Shown: positions 16,924-26,504, counted from the stretch's first letter. The stretch: DNA of 64,000 bases from Flavobacterium dauae (GCF_004151275.2 NZ_CP130821.1:2852001-2916000), one strand, 5' to 3'. The notes: generated from the letters alone by a model not told the origin. Numbers and translations: made by a program.

Positions 16924-17310
16924 ATGATTTACAGATATTTAATTTTAATCGTATTAGTTATTGGATGTACAACATTACCCGAGAATGTTAATAAAACCAA
17001 ACCTCTCACCAAGGATGAAGAGTACAAGGACTATGTATTACAACTGCACGAACAAAACCTGTATCAATTAGAACAGAATAAAAACATTATAAATATACTG
17101 AGCGTTAAGCATAATATTCCACTTACAGTATGTAATAAAATTCTATCGGAATACTTAAATATGACTAAAAATTGCCGAAGGGAGCTTTCAAATGAATACA
17201 AGGTTGAGACTATTAAAAACTATGCATTTGAAAATAATATTCCTGAAGAAGAAGTCAGTAATTTTTTGTATGATTACCTACACTATATTGATTCAAAGAA
17301 AGATTACTGA
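16924..17310 (+). CDS. hypothetical lipoprotein
   Basis: A 128-residue protein whose N-terminus MIYRYLILIVLVIGC is a clear lipoprotein signal with lipobox VIGC, so it is anchored in the envelope. The mature part is helical and charged. It contains two similar segments (YQLEQNKNIINILSVKHNI and YKVETIKNYAFENNIPEEE), which may be a repeat. No family recognised. A terminator follows at 17315. Confidence 0.6.
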   Translation: MIYRYLILIVLVIGCTTLPENVNKTKPLTKDEEYKDYVLQLHEQNLYQLEQNKNIINILSVKHNIPLTVCNKILSEYLNMTKNCRRELSNEYKVETIKNYAFENNIPEEEVSNFLYDYLHYIDSKKDY

Positions 17311-17314
17311 TATT

Positions 17315-17344
17315 AAAACCAAACATGTAATATATTTGGTTTTT
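17315..17344 (+). terminator. rho-independent terminator
   Basis: AAAACCAAA and TTTGGTTTT pair around an 11-base loop after the lipoprotein gene. A very similar hairpin with similar following sequence ends the OLD-nuclease gene at 20328, so the two are repeats. Confidence 0.65.
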
Positions 17345-17463
17345 AGTTAAAATTAATTTTAACGTTTGGGAAAATTTTGTATGTTTATGAAAGTTTTACA
17401 AAATAAATATTTTATTTCACTAAATCAATGTTTAGCTGCAATTTCAAAAAACACTACATTTAA

Positions 17464-18387
17464 ATGAAAATACTAGAAAAGAATGAATTTGAATTAATTT
17501 TTCAAGGCAATAAACACGAAGTTAGCGCAAGAACTTTGGCAGAAACAATTTCAAATTTTGATATTTTGGTTAATGAAATAAACAAAATACTTATTCCAGA
17601 ATACCCAATTGAATTAAAAGTAAAAACTTTTGAAGAAGGAAGTTTTGAAGTTTTATTTGCATTATTTGCAGAACCAACTATAAATCAAACAGTATTTTCT
17701 ATTCTAAAAAAAGATAACATCGAATTAGCTGGAACAATTATTTCAACTATTTCAGATTTATTTTCTATTAAGCAATTCCTTGCAGGTGAGAAACCAGCAG
17801 AAATTGAAAAAACAAGAGACAATCAAACAATAGTCAAAAACAACAAAGGAGATATAAAAGTAATTAACAGCAAATCAGGTGATATTATTTTTAACAATCC
17901 GATTGTAAATGTTACTATAAATAATACATTTAATTCTATCGGTAACGAACAAAATTTAACTGGAGTTAAATTTGTTAGTAATCTTAATGAAAAACAGATA
18001 GAAATTCCTAAAAACATTTTAAAAGATCTTGCAGAACAAAGATTAGATATTGCTGATGAAATTGAACAAATTTCTGAAGATAAAAGAATTGTACGAAAAC
18101 ACAATGAGCCTTTAAGCATTATTAAAATTGTTTTCGAACAGAATAATAAATGGCAATTTCTAACTAAACTAGGACATAAAATTTCCGCATTAATTAAAGA
18201 CAATTCTTTCTTTGAACGCATCAAAAAAAACGATATATATTTTGGCTTCGGTGATGTGATGTTTGTAGATTTAGAGGTAACTCAAGAATACAATCAGATT
18301 GCAAAAGCATACGAGAACAAATCTTACGTTATAATTGCGATTAGAGATATTAAACATAACGGACAACAAAGTAAATTAGATATATAA
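17464..18387 (+). CDS. uncharacterised protein, possible defence partner
   Basis: The protein has 307 residues. The N-terminal ~110 residues (FELIFQGNKHEVSARTLAETI ... EEGSFEVLFALFAE) recall the N-terminal domain of DUF7946-type proteins, seen from memory and not certain. A middle region with repeated N/I/V stretches (GDIKVINSKSGDIIFNN) is followed by an alpha-beta C-terminal domain. It precedes the OLD-type ATPase by 219 bp. An attC-like hairpin lies between them, so they may be two cassettes and not one operon. Confidence 0.55.
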   Translation: MKILEKNEFELIFQGNKHEVSARTLAETISNFDILVNEINKILIPEYPIELKVKTFEEGSFEVLFALFAEPTINQTVFSILKKDNIELAGTIISTISDLFSIKQFLAGEKPAEIEKTRDNQTIVKNNKGDIKVINSKSGDIIFNNPIVNVTINNTFNSIGNEQNLTGVKFVSNLNEKQIEIPKNILKDLAEQRLDIADEIEQISEDKRIVRKHNEPLSIIKIVFEQNNKWQFLTKLGHKISALIKDNSFFERIKKNDIYFGFGDVMFVDLEVTQEYNQIAKAYENKSYVIIAIRDIKHNGQQSKLDI

Positions 18388-18397
18388 GATCCTGCAA

Positions 18398-18530
18398 ATA
18401 ACAAGGGCTTAATTCGTCTGTTCGCTTTGCTCAAGTGGCAAATTGGCTAGTGAAGTAATTATCAAAAAAACAATTAATTAGTTGCCACAGTTAAAAAAGT
18501 TGGTTGGGTTGATGTATTGGAAAGCTTGTA
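18398..18530 (+). repeat. degenerate attC-like hairpin
   Basis: ATAACAAGG is followed by GTGGCAA ... TTGCCAC (7-bp arms) around an AT-rich loop with ATTGGCTAG and CAATTAATTAG. Layout and composition resemble the attC-like sites further right, but the GTTAGCGG core is missing. Confidence 0.3.
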
Positions 18531-18606
18531 ACCAAAAAATATAGATTGCAGGAAAAATAAAACCAAAGAACAATAATTAATACATTTATAAAACAAAAAA
18601 ATCATT

Positions 18607-20313
18607 ATGAAAATCATCGAATATAGAATAAGAAATTATAAAGCAGTAAAAGACACTTCTATAAAGCTAAATTATTCTTTAAACCCTATTATCGGAGTAA
18701 ATGAATCTGGAAAAACAACAATTTTAAGCGCTATTTTAGCTTTCGATAAAAATAGAGATAAAGTTAATTCAGGAAATCATTTAGAATTTAAAAATAAATA
18801 CTCAACTGGAGCAACTAAAGATAGTAAGATAACTGCGACACTTATTTTAGATAAAAGTGAACTAGCTGATTTAAAAAAAGTTTTAAATTTAAAAAGTGAA
18901 ACTCTAGATTACGAACATTTATTAAAAATCACAGACAAAACTCCATTTGTTTTAACTAGAGAATTATCTTCACTTGATAAAGAATATACACTTGAAGATG
19001 AAATATTTTCAGAAAAAAATAAAAAAACAATAATTATTTATTTATTAAAAAACTTACCATATATTCTTTATTTTGATGATTTCACTGATAGAGTTCCCGA
19101 AGAAATTGTCTTTAAAGAAGATTACAAAACAACAGGTAAATTAGCATTTTCTAAAAATAGAGAATGGCAAGAGATAATTGTCGAAATTTTTAGGAGAGCT
19201 GAAGTAGAAGGTATTGATGATGATGAAAATCCTCTAAAATCATTTTTCCTTTTAACTGATAAAGATCAAAAAGATGATATTTTAAGTGATATTGAAGATG
19301 TTCTAAATAAAGAAATTATTGATGAATGGAAAAGGATTAAGAAGAGTGGGTTTAAAAATTTTGCCGACGATAGCGATAACCTATCACTTGAGCTAAAATG
19401 TGAAGATAATATTTTTACATTCAAAGTCAGAGATAAATCAAACAAGGAAAAGAAGAGAACTTTTAATGTTAGTGAAAGAAGTAAAGGATTTCAATGGTTC
19501 TTTAACTACATGATTAAACTAAAATTTAATCCTAGATATAAGTTTAAAAAAGAAAATTCAATTTTTTTATTAGATGAACCAGGGTCGTATTTACATTCAT
19601 CTGCACAAAGTGAGTTATTAAAAGAGCTTAAAAGTGTTTCAGAAAAGAATACTATAGTTTACTGTACACATTCCCAATATTTACTAAATCCGAAAACTAT
19701 TAAATTGGGTAGCATAAAAATTGCAGAAAAAGAAAATTCTACAATAAATTTAATTGAATATGGGAAATATAGAAGTAAAGATGACAGAGGAGCCTTAAGT
19801 ACAGTTTATCAAGCATTAAATGTTAACTTCACTAATGATTTTGTAGGAAAAATAGTTATAACTGAAGGTATAACTGACTTTTACTTTTTTGAATTAATAA
19901 AACGATATACAAAACTATTTAAGAATGATTTTCAGATAATTGCGGGGGCTGGATCTGGGAACTCTACAAACTTAATTTCGGTAGGTTTATCTTTTTCAGA
20001 AAACTTTGTTGTTTTATTTGATAATGATGAAGGAGCAAAGGCTTTGAAAAAATACAAAAAAGAATTTGGAGATAACATTATGAATCATTTTCATCTATAC
20101 GATACTACAAAAAGATTCGCACTTGAAGATTTTATTTGTAAAAAAGATAAAATTAAACTAGAAGAAATTACAGGGACTAGTGATATGAAACGAGCTTTAG
20201 CTATATTATTCTACGATTTATCACCAGAAGTACAGAAGAGTTTTATTCAAAAATTAGATAAAGAAACTCTTGGATCTTTAAAATCGACTATTGAAGTAAT
20301 TAATAATTTATAA
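18607..20313 (+). CDS. OLD-family ATP-dependent nuclease (AAA ATPase plus TOPRIM)
   Basis: This 568-residue protein has an ABC-type ATPase with Walker A GVNESGKTT at residues 30-38 and Walker B FLLDEPGSYLH at about 320-330. A C-terminal TOPRIM domain carries the conserved glutamate in TEGITDFYF (about 419) and the acidic pair in VVLFDNDEG (about 470). This is the overcoming-lysogenization-defect layout, used by phage-defence nucleases. No UvrD-like helicase follows, so it is not a Gabija pair. The possible partner is the gene at 17464. Confidence 0.8.
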   Translation: MKIIEYRIRNYKAVKDTSIKLNYSLNPIIGVNESGKTTILSAILAFDKNRDKVNSGNHLEFKNKYSTGATKDSKITATLILDKSELADLKKVLNLKSETLDYEHLLKITDKTPFVLTRELSSLDKEYTLEDEIFSEKNKKTIIIYLLKNLPYILYFDDFTDRVPEEIVFKEDYKTTGKLAFSKNREWQEIIVEIFRRAEVEGIDDDENPLKSFFLLTDKDQKDDILSDIEDVLNKEIIDEWKRIKKSGFKNFADDSDNLSLELKCEDNIFTFKVRDKSNKEKKRTFNVSERSKGFQWFFNYMIKLKFNPRYKFKKENSIFLLDEPGSYLHSSAQSELLKELKSVSEKNTIVYCTHSQYLLNPKTIKLGSIKIAEKENSTINLIEYGKYRSKDDRGALSTVYQALNVNFTNDFVGKIVITEGITDFYFFELIKRYTKLFKNDFQIIAGAGSGNSTNLISVGLSFSENFVVLFDNDEGAKALKKYKKEFGDNIMNHFHLYDTTKRFALEDFICKKDKIKLEEITGTSDMKRALAILFYDLSPEVQKSFIQKLDKETLGSLKSTIEVINNL

Positions 20314-20327
20314 AAACCAATATCAAG

Positions 20328-20358
20328 AAAACCAAACATAAAGTATGTTTGGTTTTTT
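20328..20358 (+). terminator. rho-independent terminator
   Basis: AAAACCAAACATA and TATGTTTGGTTTT form a 13-bp stem around AAG, followed by a T run, right after the OLD-nuclease gene. Confidence 0.85.
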
Positions 20359-20513
20359 GTTAAAGTAAATTTTAATATTTAGAAGAAAAAATTAAATACA
20401 CAGAATCACATTAAAGTTTTGTATTTGATTTAATGCAGCATCTTCTTTTTCAATACAAAATACACACATTAATTTTTTATTTGGTTTTCAAGTTAAGTTG
20501 CGTATATTTGATA

Positions 20514-20527
20514 GTTAGCGGCAATGC
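20514..20527 (+). repeat. cassette start boundary (attC R'-like core)
   Basis: GTTAGCGGCAATGC marks the left end of the HEPN cassette. Its reverse complement occurs with one change (GCACTGCCGCTAAC) at the right end of the same cassette, 21789-21802. The rest of an attC hairpin is not recognisable to its left. Confidence 0.55.
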
Positions 20528-20549
20528 AAAAACCAAATAACTGTAAAAC

Positions 20550-21785
20550 ATGAATGAATCTTTAGAAAAATTAAAAAAAAATAATCCTTCAATATCTTAC
20601 ATAGAAGAAACCGAACATATAAATATTGAAAATCTTTGGGATGACAAAACATTTATGTGTAGATTTGAAAAATCTGTAGATTTCAAATTATTTGAAAAAA
20701 TCTTTTTTCCAAAAGAATTGGCAGCAATATATCACGAAGAAGAAAATAAACTTGAAATTATATTTTCGCCATTAGACAAAAATTTAGAAATAATAAAGCG
20801 AAAATTTGAATTCTATTTCAATAATGAAGCATTCAAATGCAAATTTGAAGAACCTTCGGAGATTTTCAATATAATTGCGAACGGATTTAGAGAAGTCGAT
20901 AATAGTTCTGATACTGATTATAGATTCTTAAGAAGATTCCGTGACTTTTATAAACAAGATCAATTGCCAAAATTCATACAAAAGCATTTTGAAAATAACA
21001 TACCAATAAACTTTTTCATATCAGGTGATTTTACAAAAATTAAAAATGATTTTGTTTCATTGGCAAAACATTTAAATTTCTACATGAATTATTTTGACCG
21101 TGACTCACCGACAATAATTATTTTTGAAAGTGATAGTGAAGAAATTGACTATGATGTTCCATGTTTAACTAAAGAAAATGCTTTTCCTGAACTTATTAAC
21201 TTTGCAAATTTTGACCCAATTTTGCTTGACTTATTTCAAATTTCTAGGAGAACAACCAATTTAAGACTTCAATTTATTTTCTATTTTCAAGTTCTTGAAT
21301 ATTGTGCATACTATCACTTGAATGATGAATTAAAGAAAAAACTCACTAATATCATAAAGCGTCCAGACATTTTAAATAATACTAATAATTACAGTAAATT
21401 ACTCATTGAAGAATTTAAAGACTATTTTAGACAAAATGATGATAGTATTAAATTAGAAAAATTATTATTAGATTTCTGCAAATGGGAAGATATTAAATTG
21501 GAAATACAAATACATAGGGAGTACTTTGCAAAAGAACTTGTATTTGAAGGTGGTTTAAAAATCAATTCTATCATAAACGAGAATGAAACTTTTGAGACCG
21601 AGCCAAAAGGAATAATAAAAAATATAAAAACGAATATAGAAAAAATAAGAAATGTGTTAGTTCATTTAAGAGAAAGTAGAGAAAACAAAGTGATTCTGCC
21701 AACGCCAAAAAATAACAACTTATTAATTCCATATTTGCATCTTATTAAAAGAATAGCCGAAAAGATTGCAATTCAACATGAATAA
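20550..21785 (+). CDS. HEPN-domain protein in a gene cassette
   Basis: The 411-residue protein has an acidic/aromatic N-terminal half I do not recognise and a helical C-terminal half. The segment IEKIRNVLVHLRES at about 362-375 contains the RNxxxH motif of HEPN ribonucleases (R and H spaced by four). HEPN proteins of this size (for example ApeA-like) act in abortive phage defence, so a defence role is likely but inferred. It fills a cassette bounded by the inverted ends at 20514 and 21789. Confidence 0.6.
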   Translation: MNESLEKLKKNNPSISYIEETEHINIENLWDDKTFMCRFEKSVDFKLFEKIFFPKELAAIYHEEENKLEIIFSPLDKNLEIIKRKFEFYFNNEAFKCKFEEPSEIFNIIANGFREVDNSSDTDYRFLRRFRDFYKQDQLPKFIQKHFENNIPINFFISGDFTKIKNDFVSLAKHLNFYMNYFDRDSPTIIIFESDSEEIDYDVPCLTKENAFPELINFANFDPILLDLFQISRRTTNLRLQFIFYFQVLEYCAYYHLNDELKKKLTNIIKRPDILNNTNNYSKLLIEEFKDYFRQNDDSIKLEKLLLDFCKWEDIKLEIQIHREYFAKELVFEGGLKINSIINENETFETEPKGIIKNIKTNIEKIRNVLVHLRESRENKVILPTPKNNNLLIPYLHLIKRIAEKIAIQHE

Positions 21786-21811
21786 ATTGCACTGCCGCTA
21801 ACATGGGTAAC

Positions 21812-23515
21812 TGTTGCACAACTCCAATTTTAAAGATATAAACGTAAAATAATACAAAAAACAACCTCTTTTAAAGCCATTTTAAGGAGGTTGCGTTTTT
21901 ATTCTTAATGCTGAATTTTAAAATTTGCATCGCTTAGAATGAAGTATTTGGGGTTGCGTTGGATAGGTTTATAAAAAACAAGTTTTCCCCTTTATGTAAG
22001 AATAAAACTTGGGCTAAAACGCTTGGTTTTTTGAAGATAAAACGTAAGTATTTTTTCAAGTTGTACGATAAACTTGACATGAGTACATGTTTGTTTGCTT
22101 GAGCCATTCCCCGACTATTGATTCGTTTCATATTAAAGAAATTTATCAACGTACCCAAAACAGGTTCTACTGTGGAACTTCGACGTTTTACTAACCTGCG
22201 GTGGTATGCTTTATTCTTGGTTAGTTTTTCGTGCATTTTATCATACAAAGGTTTATGGATACTTTCATCAAGCTTTTTAAACTTGGTTACTTTTCCACAG
22301 CATGGTTCTCTGAGTGGGCAATCTTTACAGTCTGTTTCGCTACTACGATAGGTCTTCTTCTGGTAACCTTTACTGTCGGTTGATGTTCGCTTATAGGGCA
22401 GAAATGCTCTGTTGCCACCTTCTTGTATACATTCGTATTGGTTTTCTTCTTCATTAAAGATAAACCCTTCGCGGGTGGGTTTGTATTGTCCGAAGTTTGG
22501 GATCCAAGCATCCAGATTTTTATCCTCGCAATATTGCAAACTTGTACCACTACTGTAACCCGCATCGGCTAAAACTTCATTGATTTGAATATCATTTTGA
22601 GCCAAGTTGGCTATTGTCTGATCCATAATGTCGCTAAAGATTGCCGAGTCTTTACTCCCTGCTGTGCTCGCACAAGCTCCTGTAATCACGTGGTGTTTAT
22701 CGTCTACTGCTAACTGTCCTGCATAGTTCAGTTGGCGTGGCTTACCAGGTTTGGTCGATATTTTCGCATCAGGATCGGTAGGTGAATAATGGGTGTGATT
22801 GCTTAAAAATTTTGGTCTGATTGCGTTACCGTCTTCATCTTTTTGAAGTGTTTTAACATGTCCCGGCATCTTAACATATTCTTCTTTTTTCCAATTATGA
22901 TGCTGATCTACTAATTTCTTGCGGGTTGATGTTACTTTAAATTCTGAATTTTCTTCTAGCTCATCCACAAAGGCCGATGCATCATTTAAAACCTCTTTTT
23001 CAACTAAAGAATCCATGCTGGCATTGGCTTTTATAAAAGCCGAGTCTACCGCCTGGCGTTTACCTGAAACCATGCCTTTATGAACACATAAACTTAATAT
23101 CAACTGAAAAAGCTGTAAGAAAACTTCTTCGCCAAAAAGCGCTCGGGTTCTGCTTATGGTGGAATGCCAAGGAAGTTCTTCGTTTAAATCGTAACCCAAA
23201 AACAAACGAACATCTAAACAGTTACTGCAATAGCGTATCAAGGCACGATCGCTATTAATGTTGTTTAAATAGCCCACCAATAAAATCTTGAAAAACACAA
23301 CAGGATTAATACTTTCTTGTCCTTGAGTGCCGTAATATTTTTGGGTTGATTTGTACAGAAAGTGTAAATCTAACTCACGATTTACCCGTCGGTAGAAATT
23401 ATCTACCGGAACTAGACCATCTAGGCTTAGTTCGTAAAATAGTTGTGGGCTGAAATCTTTTCGTCCTTGCATACAACAAGATACGAATTTTTATTTATAT
23501 TTGAGTTGTGCAACA
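21812..23515 (-). mobile_element. IS1182-like insertion sequence, copy 1
   Basis: The element is 1,704 bp, bounded by 13-bp perfect terminal inverted repeats TGTTGCACAACTC (21812-21824) and GAGTTGTGCAACA (23503-23515). A hairpin with CAACCTC/GAGGTTG at 21862-21893 followed by T guards its left end. It carries one transposase gene on the minus strand. No target duplication is evident. Copy 2 (35900-37603) has the same length and the same ends. Confidence 0.9.
21934..23472 (-). CDS. transposase of the IS1182-like element, copy 1
   Basis: A 512-residue DDE-type transposase with an N-terminal DUF772-like region (LFYELSLDGLVPVDNFYRRV; RYCSNCLDVRLFLGYDL; WHSTISRTRALFG), a DDE domain with VDSAFIKANASMDS and the aspartate of VLADAGYSSG, a zinc-knuckle-like CKDCPLREPCCGK, and the RSSTVEPVLGTLINFF signature containing the catalytic glutamate. 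It looks intact. It is about 90% identical by eye to copy 2. Confidence 0.9.
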   Translation of the reverse strand: MQGRKDFSPQLFYELSLDGLVPVDNFYRRVNRELDLHFLYKSTQKYYGTQGQESINPVVFFKILLVGYLNNINSDRALIRYCSNCLDVRLFLGYDLNEELPWHSTISRTRALFGEEVFLQLFQLILSLCVHKGMVSGKRQAVDSAFIKANASMDSLVEKEVLNDASAFVDELEENSEFKVTSTRKKLVDQHHNWKKEEYVKMPGHVKTLQKDEDGNAIRPKFLSNHTHYSPTDPDAKISTKPGKPRQLNYAGQLAVDDKHHVITGACASTAGSKDSAIFSDIMDQTIANLAQNDIQINEVLADAGYSSGTSLQYCEDKNLDAWIPNFGQYKPTREGFIFNEEENQYECIQEGGNRAFLPYKRTSTDSKGYQKKTYRSSETDCKDCPLREPCCGKVTKFKKLDESIHKPLYDKMHEKLTKNKAYHRRLVKRRSSTVEPVLGTLINFFNMKRINSRGMAQANKHVLMSSLSYNLKKYLRFIFKKPSVLAQVLFLHKGENLFFINLSNATPNTSF

Positions 23516-23676
23516 TGCACAGGCGTTTGGCTCAATGGCGGGTGACGTGGTTAATTGAACATTCTGCCCCGCATCAACTTTTGTGGTGTATTGACAGTTT
23601 TGTGCTCCGAAATCCGCCACTGCGCCAAGCGCCAAACCGTTAGCGGGCATTAAAAAAACATACGCCAGAGATTGAA

Positions 23677-24039
23677 ATGGAAACAAATACACACGAGATA
23701 AATAACATAAAAATAGCTGAACTATCATCAGAACAAGTCATAATAAACAACATAGATGATGGACTCAATTTATTAGGGAACGTTTATTACAAAGGATTTG
23801 ATAAAGTTGTCATTCATCAAAAAAATATTACTCCAGACTTTTTTGAACTCAAAAATCGAATGGCGGGAGAAATCCTTCAAAAATTTTCAACTTATCGTGT
23901 TCAATTGGCTATTGTGGGAGATTTTTCGACATTCAACAGCAAGAGCCTAAAAGATTTCATTTATGAAAGCAATAAGGGAAACCAAATTAACTTTGTCTCA
24001 TCAACAGATGAAGCATTAACAAAATTATCAGGGAAATGA
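23677..24039 (+). CDS. DUF4180-family protein, copy 1
   Basis: A 120-residue soluble protein with the family phrase VVIHQKNITPDFFELKNRMAGEILQKF. DUF4180 function is unknown to me. Its stop overlaps the start of the next gene by 4 bp (ATGA), so it is translationally coupled to the SUMF1-like gene. Copy 2 is at 31449 and differs at only about nine positions. Confidence 0.8.
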   Translation: METNTHEINNIKIAELSSEQVIINNIDDGLNLLGNVYYKGFDKVVIHQKNITPDFFELKNRMAGEILQKFSTYRVQLAIVGDFSTFNSKSLKDFIYESNKGNQINFVSSTDEALTKLSGK

Positions 24040-24734
24040 ATGTTACAAAGATAGACATAGAAGCAATTATTGTTGAGCAAATGATTCAAATTCCAAAAGG
24101 AACAATAGAATTACGTGATGACAGAATAAAAGAAAAATGGACAACAGAGATTAAATCGTTTTTCATTTTAAAATATCCAGTAACACAAGATTTGTATTTT
24201 GAAATTACAAAAGAAAGTCCAAGCACAATCAAAGGCAACAGACAACCAGTTGAAACAGTTACTTGGATAGAAGCCGTAACTTTTTGTAATGCCATGTCCG
24301 TTAGGTTGGAATTAAACCCGTGCTATTTGTTTGATAACAATGACGCAGAAGAAATTATTTTCAACCAATCGGCAGACGGATTTCGCTTACCAACAGAAGC
24401 GGAATGGGAATATGCTTGTAAGGCAGGGACAACAGGAATTAGCTATAATGAATTGGACTTGATAGCTTGGTATAAAGATAATTCGAACCAAACAACACAC
24501 AACGTTGGGCAAAAGCAACCAAACCCATGGGGACTTTATGACATGTTGGGGAATGTTTGGGAATGGTGTTCAGACTTGTATGACACAGAAGTTTATGGTT
24601 CATATCGTATTTTCAGAGGTGGCGGTTGGTCTGATGAAGAAAGGAGTGTTATGGCAACCACCAGAAGAAGAAGTCACCCATCAAAATTTAAAATTGACGA
24701 CCTTGGATTTAGAATTGCAAAAAACAGAAAATAA
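24036..24734 (+). CDS. SUMF1/formylglycine-generating-enzyme-like protein, copy 1
   Basis: The 232-residue protein has the C-type lectin-like FGE-sulfatase fold with FRLPTEAEWEYACKAG, GLYDMLGNVWEWCSDLY, FRGGGWSDEERS and LGFRIAKN. The region where true formylglycine-generating enzymes carry their catalytic cysteines reads RGGGWSDEERSVMATTRRRS without Cys, so it is not a canonical enzyme. Coupled to the DUF4180 gene. Copy 2 at 31808 is nearly identical at the ends but diverged in the middle. Confidence 0.8.
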   Translation: MNVTKIDIEAIIVEQMIQIPKGTIELRDDRIKEKWTTEIKSFFILKYPVTQDLYFEITKESPSTIKGNRQPVETVTWIEAVTFCNAMSVRLELNPCYLFDNNDAEEIIFNQSADGFRLPTEAEWEYACKAGTTGISYNELDLIAWYKDNSNQTTHNVGQKQPNPWGLYDMLGNVWEWCSDLYDTEVYGSYRIFRGGGWSDEERSVMATTRRRSHPSKFKIDDLGFRIAKNRK

Positions 24735-24775
24735 AAAACTACGAACCGCTACCTACTGTTTTACAAACCAACTTA

Positions 24776-25090
24776 TCAAATATTTTTTATTGCCCAATTT
24801 TGAATTTCTGTAATAACTGATTTTAACGAAAATCCTTTGTCGGTCAGAGAATATTCAACAGTCGGTGGAACTGTTGCAAAAGCTTTTCTTTTGACAATTT
24901 TCTTTGCCTCAAGTTCTTTAAGGGTTTTCACGAGCATTCTTGTATTAATACCCGGAATAGATTTTGAAAGTTCAGTATACCTCATTTTTCCGCTCATAAG
25001 ATTGTTAATTATCGTCATCGTCCATTTTCCTGAGAAAAGTTCCATTGCTTCATGAAAAGGACAATTTTCTAAATTTTTATTATTTTTCAT
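24776..25090 (-). CDS. HxlR-family transcriptional regulator
   Basis: A 104-residue winged-helix protein with the family core CPFHEAMELFSGKWTMTIINNL and LKELEAKKIVKRKAF ... VEYSLTDKGFSL. HxlR members respond to aldehydes or oxidants, often through one cysteine, here C15. It is divergent from the gene at 25206 across a 115-bp gap that probably holds its operator. Confidence 0.85.
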   Translation of the reverse strand: MKNNKNLENCPFHEAMELFSGKWTMTIINNLMSGKMRYTELSKSIPGINTRMLVKTLKELEAKKIVKRKAFATVPPTVEYSLTDKGFSLKSVITEIQNWAIKNI

Positions 25091-25205
25091 AGCCTACAAC
25101 TATTATTTTCACTCATTCCTTTACTTTAGTAAACTATATAACAAAACGGTAACTTCTTGCAAATTTAAAATAACAAATTTAAATTTGTTGTAAATAATAA
25201 TTAAT

Positions 25206-25616
25206 ATGACAATTGAAGAAATTAAAGCCTACTTTTTTTCAAATTTCAAAGATTTGACCTTACTTGAAAATGATGACGATTTATTTTTTATGCATAAGAA
25301 TAATGAAAAGTTACCATTTGTTACACTAGTTACAAAAGACAATGATTATGATAATGTATCAAACCTAAACCGTGACGGATTTTTCCGAATGAATTTTGCG
25401 ATTGACAAAGAAACTTTCTTGTCTAAGTTTGAAGGTTTGACAGACAATAAAAAACTTGAAGCATACATGAACTTGGATATAGATTTTACGCAACAAGATG
25501 TAATAATGCCTCACCCAACTTATGGTACAATGAACTGGGTTTGCATTGTAAATCCCTCAAAGGGGTCATTTGAATTAATAAAAGAACACTTACAAACAAC
25601 TTACAGAAAGTTGTAA
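25206..25616 (+). CDS. DUF6194-like protein
   Basis: A 136-residue soluble protein resembling DUF6194 (phrases FVTLVTKDNDYD, RDGFFRMNFAIDKETF, MPHPTYGTMNWVCIVNPSKGSF). Function unknown. Likely controlled by the divergent HxlR-type regulator. Confidence 0.65.
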   Translation: MTIEEIKAYFFSNFKDLTLLENDDDLFFMHKNNEKLPFVTLVTKDNDYDNVSNLNRDGFFRMNFAIDKETFLSKFEGLTDNKKLEAYMNLDIDFTQQDVIMPHPTYGTMNWVCIVNPSKGSFELIKEHLQTTYRKL

Positions 25617-25845
25617 AAAACTAGTTAACAATTACCTACTAGGCTGTTCTATAACTTACAGACAAGCATTAACATGGTTGTTCGAGGGTACAATATATAT
25701 TTCCTTTCACGGCATCAAGACGTCCTCTAACGTTATCTAATCCCTTAGATAAACTTAGAAATTTGCGAAAACAATATTTTATGGATGAATCGCATGGATA
25801 ATTAAAGATCTAAAAACGGTATCAATTTAAATCAAAAAATGAACA

Positions 25846-26037
25846 ATGAATCATAGAAAAGACGAATTAAATGAAGCTAAAGTTGCAATTACATCGCTTC
25901 TAAGTAAATGTAAAAAAGCACTACCTAATTTAAAAGAGAATTCTTCTCATCAAACTTTACTTGAACGCAGAATTAAAGCGTTGAAAATAGCATTAAATTT
26001 GATTGAAAAAGAACAGTTAGAATCAACAAATAATTGA
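25846..26037 (+). CDS. hypothetical 63-residue helical protein
   Basis: A short helical, basic protein (ALPNLKENSS ... RRIKALKIALNLIEKEQ). A shortened relative lies at 31159-31305 with matching downstream DNA, so the block has been duplicated. No known family. Confidence 0.5.
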   Translation: MNHRKDELNEAKVAITSLLSKCKKALPNLKENSSHQTLLERRIKALKIALNLIEKEQLESTNN

Positions 26038-26129
26038 CAAAACGAGGCTTCCATCACAATCAAACCAATAATATTCGCCGACGTGAACAAAAATTAATGT
26101 ATAAATATTAAATTGAAAATTTATAAATT

Positions 26130-26504
26130 ATGGACGTAAAATTTGAAGCAGGAATCAACATTGCTATAAAAATCCCCAAAAGCAAATACGAAAAGACTGT
26201 TACTTTTTATAATGATATTTTGAAGCTAAAAGTTGAAGAGAAACCAATTGATAATCCAACTGTAAGCCGAACACACGAAGTTAAATTTGGCAACATTATT
26301 ATATGGCTGGACTGTGTTGATAATTATACACATTCGGAAACTTGGTTACAAATAACAACTCCTAACGTGGAAGAAGCTACGAACTATTTGCAATCCAATG
26401 GCGTAGAAACTTGCGACGAACTTGAAGAACTTCCAAAAAATATGCATTGGATAACAGACCCTTCAGGAACCGTTTTCAATTTGCAGCAAAGAGAAACAAA
26501 ATAG
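26130..26504 (+). CDS. VOC-superfamily (glyoxalase/bleomycin-resistance-like) protein
   Basis: A 124-residue protein with the paired beta-alpha-beta-beta-beta units of the VOC fold (KYEKTVTFYNDILKLKVEE ... WITDPSGTVFNLQQ). Metal ligands are incomplete by eye, so the substrate and even catalytic ability are unclear. Confidence 0.75.
   Translation: MDVKFEAGINIAIKIPKSKYEKTVTFYNDILKLKVEEKPIDNPTVSRTHEVKFGNIIIWLDCVDNYTHSETWLQITTPNVEEATNYLQSNGVETCDELEELPKNMHWITDPSGTVFNLQQRETK

Larger units (their letters stand above)
21794..23646 (+). repeat. attC-like site 1, split by an IS1182-like element
   Basis: Left part GCCGCTAACATGGGTAAC (to 21811) and right part from 23516 together form a 149-bp site once the IS is removed. 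The right part holds GCGTTTGGCTCAATGGCGG and, about 80 bp on, CCGCCACTGCGCCAAGCGCCAAACCG ending in the core GTTAGCGG at 23639-23646, in which about 19 bases pair with unequal bulges. This is the geometry of an integron attC site. Confidence 0.7.

Noticed and set aside
18607..20313. Gabija system
   Set aside because: The nuclease fits GajA-like layout, but no UvrD-like helicase gene follows.
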